From contig JAFARV010000614.1 in the NCBI GenBank assembly GCA_019245255.1, forward strand, positions 1 through 55,881: DNA of 55,881 nucleotides. The letters run 5' to 3'. The stretch comes from Acidobacteriaceae bacterium. Its GTDB lineage: Bacteria; Acidobacteriota; Terriglobia; Bryobacterales; Bryobacteraceae. Position numbers and translations under genes: made by a program. The notes below the pieces were generated by a model. It was not told where the DNA came from. It made no database searches and saw only the letters and a list, made by a program, of their open reading frames with translations. Below are positions 40,558 to 49,199 of this stretch, piece by piece. Within the stretch, counting starts at the first letter, position 1. Each line of letters starts with the position of its first letter.

Positions 40558-41775
40558 TTAATCCGCGGCTATGCCTGCCTGCGCCCGTGATGCGGCATCC
40601 ATGGGCCTCATCACCGAAAGCTGGAAAGGGAACACCATCGAAAAAGACGCGCCTCCCTCCTCGCGATTGTCAGCCCAAATAAATCCAGCGTGCGCGGCGA
40701 CGACCATTTTGCAAATAGCCAGTCCAAGGCCACCTCCGGATCGGTCCCGCCCGCCGGAATACGACGTATATTGTTCGAAAATGGCCGCCAGCAGATCGGG
40801 TTGAATCCCCGGTCCGTTGTCATGGATGTCAATGCGATAAGCGTTGCTGCTCCTGGTTCCAGGTCGGCTGTTCCGCACTCCAAATTCAGATGCGAAATCA
40901 CATGCGACACTATATCCACGGATGTCGATCGAGCCGCCTTTCGGCGTGAACTTGGAACAATTTTCCAAGACGTTCATCACTGCTTGCGTGATCTGTTCCG
41001 GGTCGAACCAAAACGGCTTCTCCGCCGCCGCAACGTTTACGGCAACGGTTTGGTCTTTATCCTGTAACAACGGGAATACTTCATAGACCGCTTGGTCGAC
41101 AGCATCCTCAATATCAGCCGCTGTCCAGTTCGGTTCCTTCCTGACGTGGCCGCGAATGATCAAGTCGAACATGCCGGTTGTCTGACGCGACAGCCGGCGG
41201 GTACTCGACTGCATTCTGTGAAACAACTCTCTTTGCTCATTGGATACAGGCCCGAGCTGGCCGTCCGCAAGCAGACTACAATAGCCGTGCAGCGCCGTCA
41301 GAGGCGCTCTCAAATCGTGCAGTGCGCGCGCAAGAAAATTCGTTCGCTGGTGATCATATTCCTGCAGTTTCAAATTTGCCGCCAACGCGTACTGAACCAG
41401 CGCATCGCGGTCCGATCTGAGCTGATCCGCTTCATGCGCACGCTCCCGTAAGGACAGGGTTCTCGTTGCCAACTCCAGAAAAGCGCGCACGGTATAAGAC
41501 TTCAGCGGCTTCACCAGAGCACACCGTCGGGCCAGTAAATCGGCGCTCATCGACGATAGCGTTCGTTCATTCACCAGCAGAATGAGCTGCTGCTCTTCAC
41601 GATCGGCCATAAGCACCGAAGGCAGCTCGCTCGCAAGATCAAGATCCCAGATACAGACATCTGCACTCAGCGCCTGGTCCGTCCAGCGGCTTTCGCACAC
41701 AACGTCCGGAGCAACTTCCTGCATGGTGGCAAGAACCTGAGAGTCGGATGTGAACAGATAAATTGTCAATCCCAT
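40558..41775 (-). CDS. Histidine kinase with N-terminal receiver-like domain
   Basis: A 405-residue soluble kinase. Residues 1-105 resemble a receiver domain (VCIWDLDLA with D44/D46, and K89 in CALVKPLKS), without obvious membrane segments. A short coiled coil leads to the phosphoacceptor helix ARALHDLRAPLTALHG with H153. The HATPase domain shows NVLENCSKFTPKGG, DIHDNGPGIQPD and GGGLGLAICKMVV. It would phosphorylate the sigma-54 regulator encoded next. The signal must be cytoplasmic or come through another protein. Confidence 0.9.
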   Translation of the reverse strand: MGLTIYLFTSDSQVLATMQEVAPDVVCESRWTDQALSADVCIWDLDLASELPSVLMADREEQQLILLVNERTLSSMSADLLARRCALVKPLKSYTVRAFLELATRTLSLRERAHEADQLRSDRDALVQYALAANLKLQEYDHQRTNFLARALHDLRAPLTALHGYCSLLADGQLGPVSNEQRELFHRMQSSTRRLSRQTTGMFDLIIRGHVRKEPNWTAADIEDAVDQAVYEVFPLLQDKDQTVAVNVAAAEKPFWFDPEQITQAVMNVLENCSKFTPKGGSIDIRGYSVACDFASEFGVRNSRPGTRSSNAYRIDIHDNGPGIQPDLLAAIFEQYTSYSGGRDRSGGGLGLAICKMVVAAHAGFIWADNREEGGASFSMVFPFQLSVMRPMDAASRAQAGIAAD

Positions 41776-42110
41776 GAGAGAAGTGCTGCCTAAACATCAA
41801 ATCGGCAACACTAATAAAATCCTTTAGCGTTACTCGTCCAATATTTTCAGAATGTATAAGAAAATCTCGCAGAAAATCCGCTCTCTCATCAAGAGCTAAG
41901 GCTGTACTGGCGGTACTGTCTATCATGGCCGCAGATACGGCCGAATATAAACCAGTTACTTAAAGCACATATGCCGAGTATCTCGGTCTGTATAGTCACT
42001 CGCCGGGCATTTCATCCGGCGATGACATATTATTTCTCGTTCGACATCCAGGGCCGGCTCTCATTCCGGTCGCAAACCTGCTCAGATGATCACGAGGTGG
42101 CACGTCAGCT
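41776..42110. other. Divergent promoter region, kinase / PilZ gene
   Basis: These 335 bases separate the minus-strand kinase from the plus-strand PilZ gene, so promoters for both must lie here. Two short inverted repeats are seen: CCGAG-TAT-CTCGG at 41974-41986 and CGCCGG-nine bases-CCGGCG at 42001-42021. A TGGCACG at 42102-42108 resembles a sigma-54 -24 box but has no -12 partner. A minus-strand frame from 41926 looks protein-like for about 50 codons, but it continues out of frame into the kinase gene and was not called. Confidence 0.4.
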
Positions 42111-42587
42111 ATGTATCTGGCCGCCTATGCGATAGCGAACTTCTCAAAATCCCAAAGTTTTGGGTCTTGTGCGGACGGTGGTGATTTGACTATAAATCGT
42201 AGATCTTGCAGGCGTTTCAACGTTTCCTTGCCGATGCTTCTCTTCACGGCTGAGTCCACCATGCCGATCGTGGCCGAAACGCGTGATATTGGCATGGATG
42301 GCTTTTTCTGTCTCGTCGCCGACGCCCTTCCGGTCGGGAAAAGGATCCGCTGCCTGATTCTGCTTAACGATATCGCCGACTCGGACCCTTCCTTTGGTAT
42401 GTGCATAGAGGCTGAAGCACACGTAGCACGTGTTGCGATCCGGGGCACGGGCAACGCCTCCATTGGGCTCGGCTGCACTATGGCCAGGTTCCACATCGTT
42501 CCAGCCGCAGCCTGGTTCCAAAACGTTCCTCACCCTATTGGACATGGCAGTCGGATTACCCCGGGGGTACGCTCATTCGAGCAGTAG
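42111..42587 (+). CDS. PilZ-like domain protein
   Basis: A 158-residue protein whose core begins NRRSCRRFNVSLPMLLF, matching the RxxxR-type start of PilZ domains, and continues ETRDIGMDGFFCLV, matching the D/NxSxxG-type motif. It then has VGKRIRCLILL. PilZ domains bind cyclic di-GMP and often regulate exopolysaccharide synthesis. The serine of the second motif is isoleucine here, so ligand binding may be weak. The first 30 residues are not part of the domain and the true start may be downstream. It lies between the two-component genes and the export operon. Confidence 0.65.
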   Translation: MYLAAYAIANFSKSQSFGSCADGGDLTINRRSCRRFNVSLPMLLFTAESTMPIVAETRDIGMDGFFCLVADALPVGKRIRCLILLNDIADSDPSFGMCIEAEAHVARVAIRGTGNASIGLGCTMARFHIVPAAAWFQNVPHPIGHGSRITPGVRSFEQ

Positions 42588-42650
42588 GAATACGCGTACC
42601 GGCACTTCCGAGCCGCATTACAGGCGGCAGGTACTCGAGGGCGGCGTTTA

Positions 42651-43277
42651 TTAAGAAGTTCGCAGACAGCGCTGCATTTCCGGGATGACTAGCTTTGCAA
42701 ATGCTTCCAACTGTTTTTCCGATACTTCGTTAGTTCCGGATATTATCCGGACTATGGAGCCGGCTGTCCTGCCTTTTGTAAGTGCGTCATATCCGAGCAG
42801 AACTTTGGCGACATATTCATTCGCCACAATGCGGTCTGAAGACTGATACCAATAGAGTGTGGTCGCGTGTTCAGACCCCTTCTGGATCTCGTACCTGTTG
42901 ATTGGAACGATCGCGCTGTTAAGCGGTAGTTTTACTGTCTCGTGCTGAGAGATATCCCACCCCGCGCCGGGCAGACAATGTTTCGGCGAATGCATGCTCT
43001 CTCCGGCCCTCTGGACAGCGTAGTAGGCAATGAACAAACTGAGCGTTGTCCGGCCGTCACTGTACTCACGCGATATGTACGATGATGCTTTCAATTGCTT
43101 CTCTGCCCCCGCGCTCAGTGGCAACTGAGCCACGACATGCCACGGACCCAACTGCGCTGGAATTTGCTCGAGCGATCGGTGCAGGCTCTCAACAGGACGC
43201 CGGTCGCTCCATGTGCCTAAGCCCAAAGCAGCGCTCAACATACCGATGGCTACTATGTATGTGCCTGTTTTACGCAT
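42651..43277 (-). CDS. epsI: EpsI family protein (exosortase-associated, DUF3485)
   Basis: The ATG at 43277, with AAGGGGA upstream, gives 208 residues; a longer frame to 43364 would include the sigma-54 site. An N-terminal membrane anchor (YIVAIGMLSAALGLGTW) precedes the EpsI domain, which shows LGPWHVVAQLPLS, YYAVQRAGESMHSPKHCLPG with the conserved CLPG, and TTLYWYQSSDRIV. EpsI occurs as a separate protein or as the C-terminal half of exosortases and is needed for exopolysaccharide/PEP-CTERM export. No exosortase gene lies beside it here. Confidence 0.88.
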   Translation of the reverse strand: MRKTGTYIVAIGMLSAALGLGTWSDRRPVESLHRSLEQIPAQLGPWHVVAQLPLSAGAEKQLKASSYISREYSDGRTTLSLFIAYYAVQRAGESMHSPKHCLPGAGWDISQHETVKLPLNSAIVPINRYEIQKGSEHATTLYWYQSSDRIVANEYVAKVLLGYDALTKGRTAGSIVRIISGTNEVSEKQLEAFAKLVIPEMQRCLRTS

Positions 43278-43342
43278 GAGTATCCCCTTGACAGAAATCG
43301 AGTAAGCGTCCGAAGAGCCGACGCGTCTGACCCACAGTAATT

Positions 43343-43357
43343 GCAATTCCTGGCCCA
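43343..43357 (-). promoter_or_regulatory. Sigma-54 promoter for epsI
   Basis: On the minus strand TGGGCCAGGAATTGC places GG and GC exactly ten bases apart, as in the -24/-12 consensus (TGG-N8-TTGC). Transcription would start near 43331, about 54 bases before the epsI ATG. The -24 box has G in place of C after TGG, so it is a slightly weaker match than the one facing the other way. Confidence 0.55.
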
Positions 43358-43396
43358 GAGACAAAGCTGCAAATAGATGTGCTCAAGGCAGTCGAA

Positions 43397-43412
43397 TGGC
43401 CCTGTGATTGCA
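43397..43412 (+). promoter_or_regulatory. Sigma-54 promoter for the export operon
   Basis: TGGCCCTGTGATTGCA matches the -24/-12 consensus (TGGC-N7-TTGCA) with the exact spacing. Transcription would begin near 43423, leaving a leader of about 34 bases before the GTG at 43457. The site lies downstream of an in-frame ATG at 43379, which argues that the latter is not the translation start. The activator is probably the regulator at 38958-40529. Confidence 0.7.
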
Positions 43413-43456
43413 CTCCTTTGTATTCGCAACAAAATGTTGACAGGAGTCTGCACCTG

Positions 43457-45130
43457 GTGAACACTGCCCAAAAACGTCCCGATACGGGAACCCAACCGAT
43501 CTCGCCGTTATCGATCATCCGAATGCTGTGGAAACACAAACTTCTGATGGTCGCCGTTGCAGGCGCCGGCTCTGCGATCGCAACGCTTGTTGTCGCGAGC
43601 CTACCGGCAATTTACAAATCTGAAGCCCTGGTTCTCGTCGACTCTCAGAAGATACCCGAAAAATTTGTCAGCTCGACGGTAAGTAGTGGCGTAGCGGACC
43701 GGCTCGCCGCAATCAGTCAGGGAATTATGAGCACGACACGCCTGCTCAAGATTATTCAGGACCTCGACTTATATAAGGATGAGCGGAAAGGGAAGGCTCA
43801 GGAAGAAATCGTCGAACAGATGCGCCGGGACATCAGCGTAACTGTTCAGAAGGATAACTGGGCAACAGGCAAACCAGTTGCATTCAAAGTCGGTTATCAA
43901 GGCAAAAATCGAACCTTGGTAGCGGAAGTCGCCAATCAGCTGGCGAATCTGTACATTGAGGAGAATCTGCAAACCCGCGAAGTCGAGGCCAGCGGCACTT
44001 CGGAGTTTATTGACACTCAGTTGCAAGAAGCTAAGCGGCAGCTCGATGAGCAAGAGGCGCGGGTGGCGAAGTTTAAACAAGAGCACAACGGCTCATTGCC
44101 CGAACAGGAAAATCCTCTTTTGTCAACCCTCGATGCCCTGCGCGTTCAACTGCAAGGCGTCCAGGATGCAACAAACCGCTTACAGCAGAACAAGCTCATG
44201 CTCGAAACGTCTCTCGCAACCGAACAATCTGAGGAAGCGAACCTCGAGCGCAGCCAGCAGATGAAGGTCGCCAGTTCTGGGGCTGTTCTTTCCGGCGTAG
44301 GGCCAGCAGCCGAAGATAAAACCCTTACAGCCATGCAGGAACAGCTCCAAGATCTGGAAAGCCGCTACACCCCGGATTATCCCGATGTAATTACCTTAAA
44401 AGCTCAGATTGCGGCGCGTTTGCAAACCGATAAGGAAGCCGCACGGCGTTTCGAAGCGGAACGGAGTCCCAAAACGAACCATGCCGCAGAGATGAATTCC
44501 AAGCCGTCCGGCGTTGCGGTTCCCGTGCCCCACGAAGTCGTCGAAGAGCGCGGGAAGGTTGCGATGCTTGAAGCACAACTAGCGTCCGTCAAACACGATA
44601 TTGAGTTTCAACAAGCCGAACGCCAGCGTGTTGTGAACCAAATCAGTGCCATCCAAGGCAACGTCGACCGGCTGCCAATTGTCGAACAGGAAATGGCTGG
44701 CCTGACACGCGACTATGAGACCTCGAAGGCCAATTACAAATCCCTTCTCGACAAACAGATCGCCGCGCAAATGTCTAGCGACATGGAACGCCGGCAGAAA
44801 TCCGAGCGTTTCGAGATTATTGATCCGGCGCGCGTACCGGAAAAGCCCTTTCAGCCAAATCGCTCATTGTTGCTGGCCGTGGGCGTAATCCTATCGCTTG
44901 GAATCGCGGCTGCAGCCGCATTGGGGCTCGAGCTTCGGCGGCCGGTGTTGTTGGGCGAATGGGAGCTGCCGGAAAACGTCACCATCCTCGGCCGCGTCCC
45001 GGTCATATCCATTACAGGCACAAATAATCACCCTCTTCGGGCTCTGATGCGAGCCGCCGCGGTTGGGTCCGTGACAGCGGCGTTTGTCATCGCAGCCGGT
45101 TGCTACTACTACGTCAAATTGAGGTCCTAG
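43457..45130 (+). CDS. Wzz/GumC-type chain-length and export protein
   Basis: The GTG at 43457, with CAGGAG ten bases upstream and a sigma-54 promoter before it, gives 557 residues. The Wzz domain begins PISPLSIIRMLWKHKLLMV with the first membrane span. YKSEALVLVDSQKIP is typical of the periplasmic start. Long coiled coils (residues about 170-400) follow, and the proline-rich end PEKPFQPNRSLLLAVGVIL enters a second span. An extra hydrophobic segment near the C-terminus (SVTAAFVIAAGCYYYV) is unusual. It would work with the tyrosine kinase two genes downstream to set polysaccharide length and export. Confidence 0.9.
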   Translation: MNTAQKRPDTGTQPISPLSIIRMLWKHKLLMVAVAGAGSAIATLVVASLPAIYKSEALVLVDSQKIPEKFVSSTVSSGVADRLAAISQGIMSTTRLLKIIQDLDLYKDERKGKAQEEIVEQMRRDISVTVQKDNWATGKPVAFKVGYQGKNRTLVAEVANQLANLYIEENLQTREVEASGTSEFIDTQLQEAKRQLDEQEARVAKFKQEHNGSLPEQENPLLSTLDALRVQLQGVQDATNRLQQNKLMLETSLATEQSEEANLERSQQMKVASSGAVLSGVGPAAEDKTLTAMQEQLQDLESRYTPDYPDVITLKAQIAARLQTDKEAARRFEAERSPKTNHAAEMNSKPSGVAVPVPHEVVEERGKVAMLEAQLASVKHDIEFQQAERQRVVNQISAIQGNVDRLPIVEQEMAGLTRDYETSKANYKSLLDKQIAAQMSSDMERRQKSERFEIIDPARVPEKPFQPNRSLLLAVGVILSLGIAAAAALGLELRRPVLLGEWELPENVTILGRVPVISITGTNNHPLRALMRAAAVGSVTAAFVIAAGCYYYVKLRS

Positions 45131-45133
45131 GAT

Positions 45134-46126
45134 ATGTACCACCAATTTTTTGACCTCGAGAAAAACCCCTTTTCGATCACGCCCGATCCCAATTTTTTGT
45201 TCCTCACGGCTGCTCATCGCGAAGCCTTGGCGGCGCTGTTGTTTGCGATTACGTGCCGAAAAGGCTTTCTTGTACTGACCGGAGATGCGGGAACCGGCAA
45301 GACGACATTGCTTCGCACAATATTGCGCCGCGTATCGCCCGACCGTACCCTGTTCAGCCTGGTGGTGCATCCGACGCTCAGCACATCGGAATTTCTCGAG
45401 TACACGCTGCTTGACTTTGGCCTCAAAGATATTCCCGCAAGTAAAGCGCAGCGCTTGAATCTGTTCCATCAGTTTCTGGTGCGATCTGCCGCCGAAGGAA
45501 AAACTCCCGTACTGGTTGTTGACGAGGCGCATAAGCTCTCGCCTGAACTGCTCGAGGAGATCCGGCTTTTGACCAACGCCGAAACGGCAGAGCAGAAGCT
45601 ACTGCAAATCATCCTGGCCGGTCAGAACGAACTGACGGCCGTGCTGGCGCGCGATGATATGCGGCAACTGAGGCAACGGATTGCAGTGCGCGTCAGTATC
45701 AGTCCCCTAAATAGAAACGATCTGGCGGAGTACATGCAAACCAGGTGGCTGCGGGCCGGATCTTCTCAGCCTCTTCCCTTCACCTCCGATGCCATGGAAG
45801 CGATCGCGTATTATTCTGCGGGCATTCCGCGCGTCATCAATGCCATCTCCGATGCAGCGCTTATCAGCGCCTTTGCCACGGAATCGCGTACGATAGCTGC
45901 CGCGCAGATCCATGCCGCGGCAAAAGACTTGCAACTGACACCAAACCATAACGTCGTCGATGGACGGCCTTCTCCTGCTACAAGCAGCGCATTGCGGCCA
46001 CCGGCGCCATCGCTCACGCCCCCCGTGGCAGTGAACGATCACCCGTTTAAGACCTTGGAGCGGTATGCGCCAAGGCAAGATAAAAGGCCCGGCTTTATGC
46101 GCTGGCTCGCAGGCGCAATCGGATAA
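45134..46126 (+). CDS. XrtA-system-associated AAA ATPase (ExeA-like)
   Basis: A 330-residue AAA_22 ATPase opening MYHQFFDLEKNPFSITPDP, as in the ExeA/MSHA-type ATPases found in exosortase loci. It has Walker A GDAGTGKTTLLRTIL, Walker B VLVVDEAHKLSPE, sensor IILAGQNEL and an arginine-rich QLRQRIAVRVSI. No peptidoglycan-binding domain follows, and the tail is proline-rich. It probably assists assembly of the export machinery. It lies three bases after gumC and three before the kinase gene. Confidence 0.9.
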   Translation: MYHQFFDLEKNPFSITPDPNFLFLTAAHREALAALLFAITCRKGFLVLTGDAGTGKTTLLRTILRRVSPDRTLFSLVVHPTLSTSEFLEYTLLDFGLKDIPASKAQRLNLFHQFLVRSAAEGKTPVLVVDEAHKLSPELLEEIRLLTNAETAEQKLLQIILAGQNELTAVLARDDMRQLRQRIAVRVSISPLNRNDLAEYMQTRWLRAGSSQPLPFTSDAMEAIAYYSAGIPRVINAISDAALISAFATESRTIAAAQIHAAAKDLQLTPNHNVVDGRPSPATSSALRPPAPSLTPPVAVNDHPFKTLERYAPRQDKRPGFMRWLAGAIG

Positions 46127-46129
46127 CAT

Positions 46130-47008
46130 ATGAGCAATTTTTTTGAATCCTTACAAAAAGCAGAACTGATCGCACCAGACGAGCTGGCATTTCCTCTGCT
46201 TAACAGCACTCCCTGGCCGGTACCGAGTGCAGCTGAGACAGAATCCACTGAAGACTTCTGCCTTCCTGGCGCGCCCGTTACTGCATTTCGAACCGCTAAG
46301 CTGCGGCTTTCAGCAGCATCGCCTGTCTTCCCGTTCGAAGCCGACAACGCCGCTGCGGACCAGTACCGAATGATCAGAACAAAAATTCTGCATCATCATT
46401 TGAAGCCTCGTGCGATTGTCGTTTCAAGCGGCGGCCCGGGTGACGGCAAAACGATCACGTCAATCAATATCGCGAGTTCCTTTGCTCTAAAGCAGGACTT
46501 GAGAATTGCTCTCATCGACGGCGATATGAGGCGGCCGCAGATTGCAGCCACGCTTGGCCTCTCCGATACGCCTGGGCTTTCCGACGTACTCAGCGGCCAA
46601 GTCTCTTTTGAAGACGCCGCCGTCTGCCCTGAAGAAGCGCCCAACCTCTGCATTCTTCCCGCGGGCACTCACGGCTCGACGCACGCCGAGCTGCTCGAGT
46701 CCGAGCGCTGGCACACGCTGGTCGAAAAATTGCGCCGGACGTTCGACTACATCGTGTTTGACGCCCCTCCCATTGCCACCCTCGCCGATTACGAGCTGCT
46801 GCAACTTGCCGCCGATGGCGTCGTTGTCGTGGCACGCCCGGATCACAGCGAACGGAAAAGCTGCCTGAAGGCAATTGAAGCCGTCCCGAAAGAAAAGCTG
46901 ATGGGCGTCGTATTGAATTGCGTTGAAGACTGGCTATTTTGGCGCAAGACAGCCTACGGCTATTACTCCCGGCCGCAACAATCCTCAAACCGGCGTTTGA
47001 AAGCGTAG
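46130..47008 (+). CDS. Tyrosine autokinase of polysaccharide export (CpsD/CapB type)
   Basis: A 292-residue BY-kinase. The nucleotide site is VVSSGGPGDGKTITSINIA (Walker A), LIDGDMRRPQIAATLG (Walker A') and YIVFDAPPIATLADY (Walker B). The C-terminal tyrosines sit in TAYGYYSRPQQ, a short cluster that can be autophosphorylated. The partner activator is the cytoplasmic end of the Wzz protein encoded upstream. Phosphorylation cycles of such kinases control polymerisation and export of the polysaccharide. Confidence 0.9.
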   Translation: MSNFFESLQKAELIAPDELAFPLLNSTPWPVPSAAETESTEDFCLPGAPVTAFRTAKLRLSAASPVFPFEADNAAADQYRMIRTKILHHHLKPRAIVVSSGGPGDGKTITSINIASSFALKQDLRIALIDGDMRRPQIAATLGLSDTPGLSDVLSGQVSFEDAAVCPEEAPNLCILPAGTHGSTHAELLESERWHTLVEKLRRTFDYIVFDAPPIATLADYELLQLAADGVVVVARPDHSERKSCLKAIEAVPKEKLMGVVLNCVEDWLFWRKTAYGYYSRPQQSSNRRLKA

Positions 47009-47026
47009 CCCCCGAGCGAATTATCC

Positions 47027-47251
47027 ATGTATCCCAATCTGAAACTGGAACTTTGGAAATCTGGTATCCGGCAGAACCGCTTGGCGCAGATGCTCGGCAT
47101 CGATGAGACAATGCTCAGCCGCATCGTGAACGGGTTTCGAGAACCGACTCCGCAAATGCGCGCAAAAATTGCCCAACTCCTCGATCGCGAGGAACATTGG
47201 CTGTTTGATCCGGCGGGAAGTGATAACAAATCCGTCGCGACCGGCCTATGA
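47027..47251 (+). CDS. Small XRE-family helix-turn-helix protein
   Basis: A 74-residue protein that is little more than one helix-turn-helix: LWKSGIRQNRLAQMLGIDE, then TMLSRIVNGFREPTP, then KIAQLLDREEHWLF. It is inserted within the export operon, 18 bases after the kinase gene and 31 before the amidotransferase gene. It may act as an operon-specific modulator. No dedicated palindrome was identified. Confidence 0.82.
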   Translation: MYPNLKLELWKSGIRQNRLAQMLGIDETMLSRIVNGFREPTPQMRAKIAQLLDREEHWLFDPAGSDNKSVATGL

Positions 47252-47282
47252 TCGCGCCGGTGTTCGATAAGGCTTTATAGAT

Positions 47283-49196
47283 ATGTGCGGTATTGCGGGC
47301 TACGTAACACCAGAAAATTCCATGGTCAGTCGCTCCTGGCTGCGTGCGATGTGTGATCGGATGTTTCATCGCGGGCCGGATGGCTACGGTGAATTCTTCG
47401 ATGATCACGTCGCATTAGGGCATCGCCGGCTCAGCATCATCGACCTGAGTGGAGGAGCACAACCGCTCGGCAATGAGGACGGGTCTATTCAGATTGTCTT
47501 CAACGGTGAGATTTACAACTACGTCGAATTGCAGCGCGATCTCGCGCGGCGCGGCCACCAATTTCGCACCAAGAGCGACACCGAAGTCATCGTCCACCTT
47601 TACGAAGAAGTCGGTGAGCGTGTGCCCGAATACCTCAACGGCATGTTCGCGTTCGCCATTTGGGATGCCGGAAAACGAGAGCTGTTTCTCGCCCGCGACC
47701 GCTTCGGCGAAAAGCCGCTTTACTATTCGGCCGATATCCCCGGCACCCGGTTTTGCTTTGCCTCGGAGCTGAAGGCGCTCACCGCCTTACCGGGCTTCGA
47801 CCCGAAGCTCAACGAAAGAGCTGTCGCCGATTTCCTCAGCCTTTCCTATGTACCGGACCCCCATACAATCTACGCCCATGTACACAAGCTGCCGCCCGGG
47901 CATAGCCTGATGCTCCGCAAACGGGCGCTCACCGTGCGCCGGTATTGGAAGCTGAACTTCGAGGCCGCGCATTCGGGTGCAGATCCGGTCGAAGAGGTCC
48001 GCAGTCTCGCCGCCGATTCCGTTCAACGACGCATGATCAGCGACGTCCCGCTCGGCGCCTTCCTCAGCGGGGGAGTCGATTCGAGCGCGGTTGTCGCCAT
48101 GATGACCGGTAGCGCCTCGCACCAGGTCAAAACATTTTCCATCGGATTCACAAACCGCGACTTCGACGAGCTCGAATATGCGCGGCTTATCGTCGAGCGC
48201 TACCGCACCGAACACTACGAAGAAGTCGTCTCGCCGTCGATTCACGACACGCTGGGCACACTGAGCGAGCACTTCGATGAGCCGTTTGGCGATGCATCCG
48301 CCATTCCGATGCTCTATCTGTCGCGCATGACGCGCCGGCACGTGACCGTCGCGCTCTCGGGAGATGGAGCCGACGAGATTTTCGGTGGCTATCGCAGATA
48401 TTACTTTGGAGTCCTCGAGGAGCGTTTGCGCCAGCGCTTCCCCGAGTGGTTCCGCAAATCCGTGATCAAGGTCGGTGGGAAGTATTACCCAAAATTCGAC
48501 TATTTGCCGCAAATGTTTCGTGCGAAGACACTGCTGACGAATCTTGCGGCGGATATCGGCAATGCCTATTTCACATCCATGTCAACCTTCCGGGACGGCG
48601 GGCTACGGCGTGTACTCTCACCGCCGTTGCGCAGCAGCTTAAACAATTACTGTCCACGCCGGAGTTTTGCCGAGCGGTTTCAGGCCGTTTCTCACCTCTC
48701 GCCGCTGGCTCAAATGCAGGCCGTGGATATCGAGACCTATCTCCCCGGCGACATCCTGGTGAAAACGGATCGCACGACCATGGCTTATTCACTCGAGAGC
48801 CGGCCACCGTGGCTCGACCACCGTCTGGCGGAACTCGCGTGCCGTCTGCCCATGTCCGTTCACTTGCACGGGAGAGAACGCAAGCATCTCTTTAAGCGCG
48901 CCATGACGCCGCTGCTTCCGGAACCGATTCTAACCAGACCCAAGATGGGTTTCAGCGTACCGCTCGCCGAGTGGTTCCGCACCAGTTTGAAACCGGTCTA
49001 TCGCGAGGCCGTACTCCAGCCAGACATGGAGGAATATCTGTCGCTCACCGAGGCGCGCCGCCTATGGGTGCAGCACCAGACCGGGCGCCATGACCATAGC
49101 CGCAAGTTGTGGAACCTGCTGATGCTCGGCCTGTGGCACGCTCGCCAGCGCAGACGATCGTTCGAACCGGTGGTTGAAGAGGCAGTAGCGGTTTAG
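47283..49196 (+). CDS. asnB: Asparagine synthase-type amidotransferase
   Basis: A 637-residue enzyme with the nucleophile Cys2 (MCGIAGYVTPEN), the class II glutaminase domain (FHRGPDGYG, RLSIIDLSGGAQPL, NGEIYNYVEL, RDRFGEKPLYYS) and the synthetase domain with PP-loop FLSGGVDSSAVVAMM and LSGDGADEIFGGY. In exosortase loci, such proteins (XrtA-associated amidotransferase 1) are thought to amidate sugar carboxylates of the exopolysaccharide rather than make free asparagine. The following gene encodes a divergent relative. Confidence 0.9.
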   Translation: MCGIAGYVTPENSMVSRSWLRAMCDRMFHRGPDGYGEFFDDHVALGHRRLSIIDLSGGAQPLGNEDGSIQIVFNGEIYNYVELQRDLARRGHQFRTKSDTEVIVHLYEEVGERVPEYLNGMFAFAIWDAGKRELFLARDRFGEKPLYYSADIPGTRFCFASELKALTALPGFDPKLNERAVADFLSLSYVPDPHTIYAHVHKLPPGHSLMLRKRALTVRRYWKLNFEAAHSGADPVEEVRSLAADSVQRRMISDVPLGAFLSGGVDSSAVVAMMTGSASHQVKTFSIGFTNRDFDELEYARLIVERYRTEHYEEVVSPSIHDTLGTLSEHFDEPFGDASAIPMLYLSRMTRRHVTVALSGDGADEIFGGYRRYYFGVLEERLRQRFPEWFRKSVIKVGGKYYPKFDYLPQMFRAKTLLTNLAADIGNAYFTSMSTFRDGGLRRVLSPPLRSSLNNYCPRRSFAERFQAVSHLSPLAQMQAVDIETYLPGDILVKTDRTTMAYSLESRPPWLDHRLAELACRLPMSVHLHGRERKHLFKRAMTPLLPEPILTRPKMGFSVPLAEWFRTSLKPVYREAVLQPDMEEYLSLTEARRLWVQHQTGRHDHSRKLWNLLMLGLWHARQRRRSFEPVVEEAVAV

Positions 49197-49199
49197 AAC

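Noticed and set aside
41639-41926. Minus-strand frame of 95 codons upstream of the kinase
   Set aside because: Its first 50 codons look protein-like, but the second half overlaps the kinase gene in another frame and no family is recognised.
42102-42116. TGGCACG before the PilZ gene as a sigma-54 promoter
   Set aside because: The -12 element is missing at the required distance and the match would overlap the start codon region.
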